Source of the DNA: Lachnospiraceae bacterium NC2004
Lineage (GTDB): Bacteria; Bacillota; Clostridia; Lachnospirales; Lachnospiraceae
Direction: 5' to 3'
NCBI GenBank assembly: GCA_000621905.1
Contig: JHXB01000003.1
Coordinates: forward strand, 186,001-250,000
DNA length: 64,000 nt
Shown here: positions 7,273-16,587 of the stretch, piece by piece
How the letters are laid out: each line of letters starts with the position of its first letter
Position numbering within the stretch: position 1 is the first letter of the stretch
Made by a program: the position numbers and the translations under genes
Notes under the pieces: generated by a model
Told to the model about the DNA's origin: nothing
Databases searched by the model: none
What the model saw: the letters and a program-made list of their open reading frames with translations, nothing else

Positions 7273-8421
7273 CTACAACATAAAATCAACAAACACTTGG
7301 TTACTTATAGGGATTGCCTCTGCCGATAGTTTTATATGGCTTTGAGTTTTAATCAGATTTCCAAGATTAATATGCTTCTCAATCACTTCGCCGTAAACCG
7401 ACTCAATATCCACACCGTAACGCCTCTTAAAATCTGAGCACTTTACACCCTCCATCATACGAAGACCGAGAAACATAAATTCTTCCATACTGTCTTTATT
7501 ACTTATCTCTTCAACCTCTTCGTGATGATAATCACCGCTAATGTAAGATTTAAGATTTCGGTGCACCTTATAGCGAACACCCTCAAAATACGAAGACGCC
7601 CCAAGTCCCACACCAATATAATCTGTAAGTTTCCAATAAGATGAATTGTGCCTACTCTCATATCCGTTCTTGGCGTAATTAGAAATCTCATAGCGATTGT
7701 AGCCTGCATTTGCCAAGTATTCGTTAGTAAGCTCATACATCCTAACTGCGTCATCCTCCGAAGGAAGATTATTAATAATCTCAGGATTATTATAAAAATG
7801 TGTCCCCTCTTCAATAATCAAACTATACGAAGAAATATGTTCAGGATTAAGAGCGATAACATTTGTAAGATCATTAACATACATGTCGACAGTCTGATTA
7901 GGAAGCGCACTCATAAGATCCACATTAATATTATCAAATCCAACACTACGCGCATCCTCATATTGCTTAAGAAACTCCTCATAAGTATGCACCCTACCAA
8001 GTATTTTAAGCATAGCATTATCAGTCGATTGCAGTCCAAGACTAAGCCTGTTAATCCCTGCATTTTTATACGCCTTAAATTTCTCGATATTCGTTGTCCC
8101 CAGATTACACTCAATAGTAATCTCCGCATTGTCGTTGACTCTATAATTTTCTTTGATATAATCAAACAATTTTAACATTAGACTGCTGTCTAATATTGAC
8201 GGAGTGCCTCCTCCAATGTAAATGGTAGCAATATTTCTATCATTACACTTCTCAACATAAGAACCAAGTTCAGCGATAACTGACTCTATATACGCTCTGT
8301 GAATATCCTTAATACCAAATTCATTTGCCGCCTCAACACCATACGATAAGAAATCACAGTATGCGCATTTTCTAACACAAAAAGGAATGTGTATATAGAT
8401 ACCCAAATCCTTAGTCTCCAT
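7273..8421 (-). CDS. hemW: Heme chaperone HemW-like radical SAM protein
   Basis: 382 aa from the preferred start. The radical SAM motif is CVRKCAYCDF (C15, C19, C22), followed by TIYIGGGTPSIL for SAM binding and an HemN-like C-terminal domain. This CxxxCxxC form without the extra coproporphyrinogen-oxidase residues is typical of HemW rather than HemN. The upstream frame opens at 8439, but AAGGAG lies 8 nt before the ATG at 8421, which gives the normal METKDLGIYIHIPFC start. In Firmicutes it usually sits beside lepA, as here, with a long non-coding hairpin between. Confidence 0.88.
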   Translation of the reverse strand: METKDLGIYIHIPFCVRKCAYCDFLSYGVEAANEFGIKDIHRAYIESVIAELGSYVEKCNDRNIATIYIGGGTPSILDSSLMLKLFDYIKENYRVNDNAEITIECNLGTTNIEKFKAYKNAGINRLSLGLQSTDNAMLKILGRVHTYEEFLKQYEDARSVGFDNINVDLMSALPNQTVDMYVNDLTNVIALNPEHISSYSLIIEEGTHFYNNPEIINNLPSEDDAVRMYELTNEYLANAGYNRYEISNYAKNGYESRHNSSYWKLTDYIGVGLGASSYFEGVRYKVHRNLKSYISGDYHHEEVEEISNKDSMEEFMFLGLRMMEGVKCSDFKRRYGVDIESVYGEVIEKHINLGNLIKTQSHIKLSAEAIPISNQVFVDFML

Positions 8422-8520
8422 ATCACACACTCCTTCCATTCATTATAATCCATTCCCGGTGTGCCCCGCACCCCATTCGCGAAGAAAGCATTTAGAGTAT
8501 CACATTATCTTGATGTATAT

Positions 8521-8574
8521 GTTATCCCTCACTTCGCTCGGGATAAAGATTCTTCGCTTCGCTCAGAATGACAG
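8521..8574. repeat. Interspersed repeat, copy 1
   Basis: AGATTCTTCGCTTCGCTCAG followed by AATGACA (8547-8573) occurs with small changes at 27532-27558 (inverted) and 55768-55795. Just before it TTATCCC/GGGATAA forms a 7-bp hairpin around a related CTTCGCTC core. All three copies are intergenic. Similar sequences are widespread in bacterial genomes as short extragenic repeats. Confidence 0.75.
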
Positions 8575-8603
8575 TGAGCATTTAATCATTCCTACGATTC
8601 CGA

Positions 8604-8815
8604 GCAGGGTGGGGATATTTGTTCAAATCGATATGATGATTACAGAGCACGCCAATACAAAAGCTTAAATCGGACTCTGTAAAAACGTCAGTACTTAATG
8701 AGCACAAGCTTGCGTAGTGCGAATTTAGTACTGCTACGTTTTTGCCGAAGCGAGAGCGCGTCCGATATAGCTTTGTGTTGGTGTGCTCGTCACTAGAATA
8801 ACACACCCACCCTGC
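8604..8815. repeat. Long imperfect inverted repeat, about 212 nt
   Basis: The whole hemW-lepA gap folds back on itself. Matching arms: GCAGGGTGGG/CCCACCCTGC (8604-8613/8806-8815), GAGCAC/GTGCTC (8645-8650/8783-8788), TCGGAC/GTCCGA (8670-8675/8760-8765), AAAAACGT/ACGTTTTT (8681-8688/8736-8743), AGTACT/AGTACT (8690-8695/8727-8732) and an apical GCAC/GTGC. Short open frames here are by-products of the repeat. It could be an extragenic palindromic element or a structured RNA; there is no transposase inside. Confidence 0.75.
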
Positions 8816-8825
8816 GACAATATAA

Positions 8826-10640
8826 TCACTCTTCGTCAAGCTTAAGCACACTCATAAATGCTTTCTGAGGAATCTCCACATTTCCTATCTGCCTCATCCT
8901 CTTCTTTCCTTCCTTCTGCTTCTCTAAAAGCTTCTTCTTACGAGTAATGTCACCACCATAACACTTCGCAAGCACATCCTTACGATAAGCCTTAACAGTC
9001 TCCCTCGCAATAATCTTAGCCCCAATAGCAGCCTGAATAGGAATCTCAAACTGATGTCTAGGAATCTCAGCCTTAAGCTTCTCACACATCTTTCTTCCTC
9101 GCTCATAAGCAGAATCCTTGTGAACGATAAATGAAAGCGCGTCCACTTCCTCGTGATTGATAAGGATATCAAGCTTCACAAGGTCAGACTTCTCATATCC
9201 CTTCATCTCGTAGTCAAATGAAGCATACCCTCTTGAACGCGACTTAAGTGCATCAAAGAAATCATATATAATCTCATTAAGAGGAAGATCATATCTTAAT
9301 AAGGCTCTGGTCTCCTCAATATACTCCATATCTTTATATACGCCTCTTCTCTCCTGACAAAGTTTCATAATGGCACCAACAAATTCTTTAGTAACCATAA
9401 TCTCAGCATTTACAATAGGTTCCTCCATGTAATCAATCTCTGCAGGATTAGGTAGATTAGAAGGATTGGTAAGTTCAATAACATCACCGTTGGTCTTATA
9501 AACCTTATAAATAACACCCGGAGCGGTAGTCACAAGATCAAGATCGTACTCACGCTCTAATCTCTCCTGAATAACCTCAAGATGCAACAAACCAAGAAAT
9601 CCGCACCTAAAACCAAAACCTAACGCAATAGAAGTCTCCGGCTCATACTGAAGCGCAGCATCATTAAGCTGCAATTTCTCCAAAGCATCCTTAAGATCCT
9701 CATAATGCGCACCATCAGCAGGATACATTCCACAGTAAACCATAGGATTAACCTTCTTGTATCCAGGCAATGCCTCAGCGCAAGGATTGTCAGCATCGGT
9801 AACAGTATCACCAACCTGAGTGTCGTGAACATTTTTAAGAGATGCAGTAATATATCCAACCATACCTGCAGTAAGCTTCTCGCAAGGAATAAACTGACCC
9901 GGACCAAAATATCCAACCTCAACAACTTCAGCAGTCGCATCGGTAGCCATCATCTTAATTGTAGTCCCCTTCTTAACAGTACCTTCTTTGATTCTCAGGA
10001 AAATGATAACACCCTTATAAGAATCATAAATACTGTCAAATATCAGTCCCTGTAAAGGTCCATTCTCATCTCCGACAGGAGCAGGAATATTATTAACAAT
10101 TGCATCTAATACCTGCTCAACATTAATTCCTGTCTTAGCAGAAATCATAGGCGCATCCATAGCCTCGATTCCAATGACATCTTCTATCTCCGCCTTAACC
10201 CTCTCAGGTTCAGCAGAAGGCAAATCAATCTTATTGATTACAGGGAATACTTCTAAGTCGTGATCAAGCGCCAAGTAGACATTGGCAAGAGTCTGAGCTT
10301 CAATACCCTGAGCTGCATCAACAACCAAAACAGCACCTTCGCACGCCGCAAGACTTCTAGACACCTCATAGTTAAAATCAACATGACCCGGGGTATCAAT
10401 AAGGTTGAGCATATACTCTTCACCATTTTTGTCCTTGTAAATGATACGGACTGTCTGGGACTTAATTGTTATTCCTCTCTCTCTCTCGATATCCATATTA
10501 TCAAGAACCTGAGCCTGCATTTCCCTCTCGGTAAGAACACCCGTCATCTGAATGATTCTGTCAGCAAGCGTAGACTTACCATGGTCAATATGGGCCACTA
10601 TACAAAAATTCCTGATATGATCCTGATTAATCTCTGACAT
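8826..10640 (-). CDS. lepA: Elongation factor 4 (LepA)
   Basis: 604 aa, normal length. Ribosome-bound translational GTPase that back-translocates or remodels elongation complexes. G1 is AHIDHGKST (16-24), the switch region has [13 protein letters not shown]3 is DTPGH, G4 is NKID and G5 is SAKTG. The LepA-specific C-terminal domain ends with [42 protein letters not shown] precedes the ATG. It starts 18 bp after the metH stop and may be read through from the methionine operon. Confidence 0.97.
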   Translation of the reverse strand: MSEINQDHIRNFCIVAHIDHGKSTLADRIIQMTGVLTEREMQAQVLDNMDIERERGITIKSQTVRIIYKDKNGEEYMLNLIDTPGHVDFNYEVSRSLAACEGAVLVVDAAQGIEAQTLANVYLALDHDLEVFPVINKIDLPSAEPERVKAEIEDVIGIEAMDAPMISAKTGINVEQVLDAIVNNIPAPVGDENGPLQGLIFDSIYDSYKGVIIFLRIKEGTVKKGTTIKMMATDATAEVVEVGYFGPGQFIPCEKLTAGMVGYITASLKNVHDTQVGDTVTDADNPCAEALPGYKKVNPMVYCGMYPADGAHYEDLKDALEKLQLNDAALQYEPETSIALGFGFRCGFLGLLHLEVIQERLEREYDLDLVTTAPGVIYKVYKTNGDVIELTNPSNLPNPAEIDYMEEPIVNAEIMVTKEFVGAIMKLCQERRGVYKDMEYIEETRALLRYDLPLNEIIYDFFDALKSRSRGYASFDYEMKGYEKSDLVKLDILINHEEVDALSFIVHKDSAYERGRKMCEKLKAEIPRHQFEIPIQAAIGAKIIARETVKAYRKDVLAKCYGGDITRKKKLLEKQKEGKKRMRQIGNVEIPQKAFMSVLKLDEE

Positions 10641-10658
10641 AATATATCTCCTAAACTA

Positions 10659-13109
10659 TTATTTGTTTCTAATACTCTCAACAAGCTTAACGCAATCTGC
10701 TGCGTCATTTGAATATCCGTCTGCTCCTATTTCTTCGGCAAAACTGTCAGTTACAACAGCACCGCCTATGATAACCTTGTAAGGAAGGTTCTGCTCCCTA
10801 ACCGCATCAACCACATCCTTCATCCTCATCATAGTTGTAGTCATAAGCGCAGAAAGTGCTATAATCTCAGCGTTATTGTCAGCCGCTGCCTTTAGTATAT
10901 CATCAAGCGGAACATCTTTGCCAAGGTCGATTACATTATAACCGTAATTTCTAAGCATTAAAGCAACAAGGTTCTTACCGATATCGTGAATATCTCCCTC
11001 GACAGTCGCAATAATAATCGTAGGAAGAACTTCTCCCGTATCCTTCTTAACAAGCATCGGCTCTAAGTATCCGATTGACTTCTCCATCGTCTCTGCACTT
11101 GCAATCAACTGTGGAAGGAAGTATTTCTTTTTGTTGAACAAATCACCGACATCATTGATAGCCGGAATAAGCATATCATTGATAATATCATCAGGTGATA
11201 CTGTGCCTTCATCAAGCGCCTGCTTGGTAAGATCAAGAATCCTGTCCTTCTGTCCCTTTAAAACAGCAAGGTAAATCGGAGGTTTATCTGAGTTCTTATC
11301 TTCAGCCTTCTTAGGCACTATGGCTCCCTGATTCTTAGGAACCATCTCACCTAGCGCCTCTTCCCTCTCGATTATCTCATTCATCCTTGTAATATATCTT
11401 ATATCTGCACCCTCTCTGTTAAGCAAGAGGTCAGATGTAAGTATCGCAGTAACCAATTCCTCCTGATTAGGATTGGCAATCGCCATCGTAAGTCCCGACT
11501 CAATACACATTGTAAGGAAGCCAACATTTACATTAATCCTCTTAGGCAATCCAAAGGAAATGTTAGAAAGACCGCATGATGTAAAAAGACCTAATTCATC
11601 ATGACAATACTTAATTGTATTGATTGTATCAATAGCCGCTGTCGGCTCTGCACCCACAGTTGCAACAAGTCCGTCGACAACAATGTCTTCTTTCTTAATG
11701 CCAAGCTCTAAAGCTCTATCCATTATCTTATGGATGATAGCCTTCTTCTCATCAATATTCTTAGGAAGACCTTCATCAGATAGTGGAAGTAAAATGAACA
11801 TAGCACCGTACTTCTTGGCAATCGGAAGAAGTTTCTCAAACTTCTCTGACTCTAAAGAAATCGAATTGATTAAAGCCCTACCGGGATATTGTCTTAGTGC
11901 AGCCTCGATAACATCAACATGGCTTGAATCAATACAAAGAGGAAGATTAGAGCTTGATGAAACCTGGGCAACAACCTCTAAGAGCATCTCCTTCTCATCA
12001 ATTCCGTTCATACCCATATTGACATCAAGAATAGCTGCCCCACTCTCTTCCTGCTGCTCAGCCATATCCATAACAAGATTAAGCTTGCCTTCTCTAAGCT
12101 CAGCCTGAAGCTTCTTCTTGCCGGTCGGATTAATCCTCTCTCCAATTATCTTAAATGCATCATCATGTTTAATCTCTATTGACTGTCTCTCAGATGTAAG
12201 AAACGCTCTGTTATGCTCAATAGGCTTTAACACCTTAATATCCTTGGTTAGATCATGTAACGCCCTAATGTGGTCCGGTGTCGTACCACAGCATCCGCCC
12301 GCTATATGAACACCAGCGTCTATTAAGCATTTGACATCTGATGCAAATTCATCAGGAGTCATGAGATACTTGGTTACACCGTCAATAAGTTCAGGCATAC
12401 CCGCATTAGGCTTAGCCATAAGTGGAATGTGCGCAACCTCTCTCATAGCCTCAACAATTGCAATCATATCCTTAGGGCCTGTTGAACAGTTGACACCTAT
12501 CGAATCAACACCAAGCGATTGCAATACAATAGTAGCTGTCTTAGGATCGGTTCCATAAAGAGTTCTTCCATCTTCGTTATATGTCATACTAGCAATTATA
12601 GCTTTATCAGATAACTCTCTGATAGCGATAACCGCTGCCCTTGTCTCCGCAAGACTCATCATAGTCTCAATCACGAAAAGATCAACATCCTCCGCAAGCA
12701 TATAAGTAACCTGCTCCTTATAAATGTCAACCAACTCTTCGAATCTAAGGTCACCCATCGGATATAGCTGCTTGCCGGTCATTGTAATATCTCCGGCTAC
12801 AAGTGCCTTACCGACGCTCGCTTCCTTAGAAATCTTTACAAGCTCCCTGTTAATCTCTTCTCTTCTGTCTCCTAAGCCGTATTCTTCTAACTTTATTCTA
12901 TTACCGGAAAATGTCGGCGCAAGCAGAATATTGGTACCCGCCTCGACATAGGCCTTTTGAAGATCTATCATCACATCTCTGTGCTCTAATATCCAGTTCT
13001 CAGGACACACTCCGGTTGGCATACCGGCGTTCTGTAAATTGGTACCTGTCGCACCGTCAAGATATATCGGGGTATCGCCTATATATTCAATGAATTCTTC
13101 TCTATTCAT
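10659..13109 (-). CDS. metH: Cobalamin-dependent methionine synthase (MetH), no activation domain
   Basis: 816 aa. Transfers methyl from methyltetrahydrofolate to homocysteine through cobalamin. Homocysteine domain about 1-300 with zinc ligands in GVNCSTGP and GGCCGTTPDH; pterin-binding domain about 315-580 (IIGERINPTGKKKL); B12 cap about 610-690; B12-binding domain about 695-816 with GDIHDIGKN (DxHxxG). The SAM-dependent reactivation domain of the E. coli enzyme is absent, as in many anaerobes, so reactivation must come from another protein. Its ATG overlaps the stop of the MTHFR fusion gene by 4 nt. Confidence 0.95.
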   Translation of the reverse strand: MNREEFIEYIGDTPIYLDGATGTNLQNAGMPTGVCPENWILEHRDVMIDLQKAYVEAGTNILLAPTFSGNRIKLEEYGLGDRREEINRELVKISKEASVGKALVAGDITMTGKQLYPMGDLRFEELVDIYKEQVTYMLAEDVDLFVIETMMSLAETRAAVIAIRELSDKAIIASMTYNEDGRTLYGTDPKTATIVLQSLGVDSIGVNCSTGPKDMIAIVEAMREVAHIPLMAKPNAGMPELIDGVTKYLMTPDEFASDVKCLIDAGVHIAGGCCGTTPDHIRALHDLTKDIKVLKPIEHNRAFLTSERQSIEIKHDDAFKIIGERINPTGKKKLQAELREGKLNLVMDMAEQQEESGAAILDVNMGMNGIDEKEMLLEVVAQVSSSSNLPLCIDSSHVDVIEAALRQYPGRALINSISLESEKFEKLLPIAKKYGAMFILLPLSDEGLPKNIDEKKAIIHKIMDRALELGIKKEDIVVDGLVATVGAEPTAAIDTINTIKYCHDELGLFTSCGLSNISFGLPKRINVNVGFLTMCIESGLTMAIANPNQEELVTAILTSDLLLNREGADIRYITRMNEIIEREEALGEMVPKNQGAIVPKKAEDKNSDKPPIYLAVLKGQKDRILDLTKQALDEGTVSPDDIINDMLIPAINDVGDLFNKKKYFLPQLIASAETMEKSIGYLEPMLVKKDTGEVLPTIIIATVEGDIHDIGKNLVALMLRNYGYNVIDLGKDVPLDDILKAAADNNAEIIALSALMTTTMMRMKDVVDAVREQNLPYKVIIGGAVVTDSFAEEIGADGYSNDAADCVKLVESIRNK

Positions 13110-14902
13110 GAATGTTTACTCCTTATCTCATCTATTATGCTTCCAATTAACTGTACTCTCCAGAATGGAGTCATAAAATAGTAACCATCCGCAACATCGT
13201 AAAGTTTATCAGCAATCTCTACGCTTATTCGTCTAGAAACTGCTTCCGCCTCTTCCCTACTCATATCTGCCCTAAAGCTATCTACCACATAATCCGGCAC
13301 ATTAACTCCCGGCATCTCATTATGCATATATAATGCATTTCTATAACTTACAAGTGGCATAATACCACATATTATCTTACAGTCAACCCTTGATTTAAGA
13401 AGTCTTATTCTCTCAATGTCTTCATCGGAAAATATAGGCTGAGTCAGAAAATACTCACACCCCTGCTCTATCTTCTTATTCATCCTTCCAACAATCGCAT
13501 CTACATTGACGCCCTGATAATTAAGAGCACCACCTAAATGCATAGGATTGTTTTTAAACACTTCTTTATTCATGTTCTTAATGTATTCCATAAGCCTTAT
13601 GGAATTGACATCAAACACACCTGTAATGGTCCCTCTGTCATCTCTTGATACAGGATCTCCCGTAATAACGAGCATATTGTTAATTCCCGCTATATTAAGT
13701 CCCAACAAAGCACTTCTTAAAGCGATAAGATTCCTGTCTCTACAAGCGATGTGAGGCATAACCTCCATACCGGTCATATTGCGCATAATCATCGCAAGCA
13801 TAGGCGAATCAGCTCTTGCCCTACCCATCGGAGAATCAGAAACCGTCACCAAATCAACATTCTGATCCTTCAAAAGCATAGCTCCGTTTTTGAACTTATC
13901 CGCATTGTTATCAAGTGGAGAATCAAGCTCCACAACATAGACCTTCTCACCTGAGTTGAGCTTATCAATAAAAGGATTAGGATAAACCTTTACATCATCC
14001 TTACTAACCTCACTCTTAATAATCTCCTTATTGACAGGAAGACTAATCTCTTCCAACATATTATTAAGCATAGAGCGCAACACTTTAGTGTACTCCGGAG
14101 TAGTTCCGCAGCAGCCACCTATTATATTACATCCTGCCTTAACAACATCCTCCATCTGCTTGGCAAAATAGTGAGGCACTTCAGAGTATCTCATTCTGCC
14201 TCTTAATTCAAGCTGATATCCTGCATTTGGATGAGCGCTGAAATACACATTCTTAGGGAACTTGAACTTCTTAAGAAGCTTGCTCATATGAGCAGCACCC
14301 ACACTACAGTTAAGTCCCACTCCGGCAAACTCATCAGACCCTTCAATAATCTGTCTTATGCTATATCCAAACTTGGTATATCCAACCGGATTGACAGAGA
14401 AGCTTGCAAATATAAGTATACCTTCATGTCTATCCTTAGCCCTTTTAGCTATCTCATTTGCAATTCTAAGATCTGCAAATGTCTCTAGGAAAATGCCGTC
14501 AACACCTTCATCGTAAAGAGTATCAATTATCATGTCATACTCTGATAAAAGGCTCTCTTCACTCATGGTTATCTCTTGTCTTATAGTTCCTATCGAGCCA
14601 AGTATATATACATTAGCCCCTGTCTCTTCAACTGCCTTTTTGGCATTATCAACCGCCTTAACAAGAGTGTTCTTAATATCTTCCTCACTGCGAAAAAGGG
14701 TATGGTTGACCGCATATGTGTTGGTTCTTATTATGTCACAGCCCGCTTCTATATATTCTTTATGAATATTAACGATACCCCCGGGTCTGGTGATGTTAGC
14801 TTCCTCTGCCTCGATATTGCCGGGATACAAACTGTTAAAATATGTTCCCATAGCTCCATCAAGAAGCATAACTCTTGTATTAAGCTCGTCTAAAATAGTC
14901 AT
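13106..14902 (-). CDS. Homocysteine S-methyltransferase / methylenetetrahydrofolate reductase fusion
   Basis: About 598 aa. Residues 1-290 are a homocysteine S-methyltransferase domain (LLDGAMGTYF; zinc cysteines in GLNCSVGA and GGCCGTTPEY). Residues about 300-598 are MTHFR (TVSDSPMGRARADS, ITGDPVSRDDRG, FLTQPIF). The second half would supply methyl-THF to MetH, encoded immediately downstream with a 4-nt overlap. The annotated first codon is TTG with an ATG directly after it; the ATG at 14902 has the better distance to GAGGAA. The role of the extra homocysteine domain, alongside one in MetH, is unclear. Confidence 0.92.
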   Translation of the reverse strand: MTILDELNTRVMLLDGAMGTYFNSLYPGNIEAEEANITRPGGIVNIHKEYIEAGCDIIRTNTYAVNHTLFRSEEDIKNTLVKAVDNAKKAVEETGANVYILGSIGTIRQEITMSEESLLSEYDMIIDTLYDEGVDGIFLETFADLRIANEIAKRAKDRHEGILIFASFSVNPVGYTKFGYSIRQIIEGSDEFAGVGLNCSVGAAHMSKLLKKFKFPKNVYFSAHPNAGYQLELRGRMRYSEVPHYFAKQMEDVVKAGCNIIGGCCGTTPEYTKVLRSMLNNMLEEISLPVNKEIIKSEVSKDDVKVYPNPFIDKLNSGEKVYVVELDSPLDNNADKFKNGAMLLKDQNVDLVTVSDSPMGRARADSPMLAMIMRNMTGMEVMPHIACRDRNLIALRSALLGLNIAGINNMLVITGDPVSRDDRGTITGVFDVNSIRLMEYIKNMNKEVFKNNPMHLGGALNYQGVNVDAIVGRMNKKIEQGCEYFLTQPIFSDEDIERIRLLKSRVDCKIICGIMPLVSYRNALYMHNEMPGVNVPDYVVDSFRADMSREEAEAVSRRISVEIADKLYDVADGYYFMTPFWRVQLIGSIIDEIRSKHS

Positions 14903-14918
14903 CAATCTATTCCTCGTA

Positions 14919-15089
14919 TTATAAATTAACTCTCACATCGATATCCTTGATAATCTCGCTATCCGCTGTGTCTTCTACAAACTTCTTAATAGTCTCAGCC
15001 AAATCGTCTGTATACTTCTTCTCGGTTCCGTCTTTAACCGTATAGTTAACCAAAATCTGTCCGTAATGCTTTCCTTCCATATCACGCAT
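14919..15089 (-). CDS. Small conserved-looking protein in methionine operon, 56 aa
   Basis: I do not recognise it. From the preferred ATG (15089, AGGAG 8 nt upstream) it is 56 aa, acidic and basic mixed, with no cysteines: GQILVNYTVKDGTEKKY then a helix TDDLAETIKKFVEDTADSEI, looking like a small alpha/beta fold. It overlaps the upstream methyltransferase stop by a few bases and lies 16 bp before the MTHFR fusion, so it is co-translated with methyl-transfer genes. Confidence 0.65.
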   Translation of the reverse strand: MRDMEGKHYGQILVNYTVKDGTEKKYTDDLAETIKKFVEDTADSEIIKDIDVRVNL

Positions 15090-16251
15090 TGCCTTCACTC
15101 CTATCATCTTCTATTAGTAATCTATACAAGGTGGGTGAAAAATTAAACTCGCTAATCAAAGCTTCCACCTCGTTAATTGCCGCATCTTTGTGTGATTTCT
15201 TGGTAGTCCCCCGCTTAATCGCCCTGATAAGTATATTCTTAGGCGTGTGCGACATATCTATAAACTCCATAAGATTGGTCTTATAGCCCATATATTCTAA
15301 AAGATTGCCTCTTATCGCATCTGTAGCTAACGCAGCAAATCTCTCCTTGATAAGTCCATATCTTGATAATATGGCAAATGAATCCGTCTCAAGCTGAGAA
15401 TTAAGTTCATGCTGACAACAAGGAACAGAGAATATAAGCTTGGCATTCCAATTAATTGCGTTGTACAAAGCATAGTCAGTCGCCGTATCACATGCATGAA
15501 GAGTAAGAACCATATCTACATCAAATGGTGCTTTATATCCATTGATATCACCGAGCTCAAATCTCAGTCCGTCATACTTATATGCCTTGGCTGAGCGGTT
15601 ACATTTGTCAATGACATCGGCTTTTAAATCAAGCCCTATCATATTAACATTAATACCCATAATCTCCGTCAGGTAATAATAAACAAGAAATGTAAGATAG
15701 GACTTACCGCAACCAAAATCAATAATATTAAGACTGTTGGCTTTAAGCTTGCCTATCTCGTCATCTATAATCTCAATAAACCTGTTGATCTGTTTGAACT
15801 TGTCATACATTGAGTTGACGACTTTACCTTCCTTGGTAAAAACTCCCATATCAACAAGAGGAGGAATATTCATTCCCTCAGAGAAAATGTAATTCTTCTT
15901 GCGATTATGCTCTTTAGTTGCCTTAACAGGCGAAATTGCAGATGTCTTATTGACCTTGTAACTAACCTTCCCCTTCTTGGAAATCAGAACAATATACTCG
16001 CTGTCCTTAGAAAATGCATTAAACTGCTTATAATTGCCTTCAATAAGTTCCATACATCTGGCTGCTATCTCGTCTTTGTTGACATTATCATGAAAGACCT
16101 GCTTATCAGTGTACATGGCAACCTGATAAACAGAATCCTTATCCTCTATTATCATCTTCTTATATTCAGAATCCTTAGAGGTCGGATTACTGATAATCGC
16201 CCTAATTATATCATTATCAAATATACTCTTAATAGCTTCTTTAAGCTCCAT
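15082..16251 (-). CDS. SAM-dependent methyltransferase, class I
   Basis: 389 aa from the preferred start (16251; AGGAG 8 nt upstream; the ATG at 16257 is too close to it). The Rossmann-like SAM site is IIDFGCGKSYLTFLVYYYL (about 175-193), followed by MIGLDLKADVIDKCN and a DMVLTLHACDTATDYAL segment; FSVPCCQHELNSQ is the conserved motif of the Methyltransf_32 type. The N-terminal 150 residues form a separate alpha/beta domain. The substrate is not known; the family includes putative RNA methyltransferases. First gene of the methionine operon. Confidence 0.82.
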   Translation of the reverse strand: MELKEAIKSIFDNDIIRAIISNPTSKDSEYKKMIIEDKDSVYQVAMYTDKQVFHDNVNKDEIAARCMELIEGNYKQFNAFSKDSEYIVLISKKGKVSYKVNKTSAISPVKATKEHNRKKNYIFSEGMNIPPLVDMGVFTKEGKVVNSMYDKFKQINRFIEIIDDEIGKLKANSLNIIDFGCGKSYLTFLVYYYLTEIMGINVNMIGLDLKADVIDKCNRSAKAYKYDGLRFELGDINGYKAPFDVDMVLTLHACDTATDYALYNAINWNAKLIFSVPCCQHELNSQLETDSFAILSRYGLIKERFAALATDAIRGNLLEYMGYKTNLMEFIDMSHTPKNILIRAIKRGTTKKSHKDAAINEVEALISEFNFSPTLYRLLIEDDRSEGNA

Positions 16252-16283
16252 AATCATTCTCCTAAGACGACAAAATAAGAAAA

Positions 16284-16305
16284 GGCGCTTAATTCTTTAA
16301 GCGCC
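16284..16305 (-). terminator. Terminator after the HPr-like gene
   Basis: 9-bp stem GGCGCTTAA/TTAAGCGCC with a 4-nt loop, followed by TTTTCTTATTTT on the minus strand. It separates the diguanylate cyclase/HPr pair from the methionine operon. Confidence 0.8.
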
Positions 16306-16313
16306 CCCTAATA

Positions 16314-16577
16314 TCACATATCAAAACCACTCTTGATAAGCTGAATCGCTCTGTCTAGAGCGTCCTGTTCGCCTACTCCATCAGCTTCTATAGTAACAAC
16401 ATCACCCTTTTTAATACAGCCGGCAATGATATTCATAACACTCTTAGCATTGACCTTCTTACCGTCCGATACAATATCGACATCACACTCAAACGTTGCC
16501 ATCTCCTTGGCAAGTATGCCTGCCGGAACCATGTCAAGTCCAAGCTCATTAACAATAGTAACATCACCCGAAACCAT
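16314..16577 (-). CDS. HPr-like (Crh-like) protein lacking His15
   Basis: 87 aa from the ATG at 16577, which has a strong AGGAGG 6 nt upstream. The HPr fold is clear: VSDGKKVNAKSVMNIIAGCIKKGDVVTIEADG matches the region around Ser46. The catalytic site GLHARPA is replaced by GLDMVPA: position 15 is Asp instead of His, and position 17 is Val instead of Arg. Ser46 is kept. It therefore cannot carry phosphate for the PTS but could be phosphorylated on Ser46 by HPr kinase, as with Bacillus Crh (Gln15). It follows the diguanylate cyclase gene by 10 bp. A regulatory role is inferred. Confidence 0.85.
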   Translation of the reverse strand: MVSGDVTIVNELGLDMVPAGILAKEMATFECDVDIVSDGKKVNAKSVMNIIAGCIKKGDVVTIEADGVGEQDALDRAIQLIKSGFDM

Positions 16578-16587
16578 ATTAAACCTC

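Noticed and set aside
8459-8851. Open frames on both strands between hemW and lepA
   Set aside because: They lie within the long inverted repeat, have no family resemblance or ribosome binding site, and mirror each other.
14912-14923. CCTCGTATTATA, identical to the left IS110 junction at 1146-1157
   Set aside because: It overlaps the end of a native gene and a ribosome binding site, with no other IS sequence nearby. It probably reflects typical leader sequence, though it is a caution on the exact left end of the IS.
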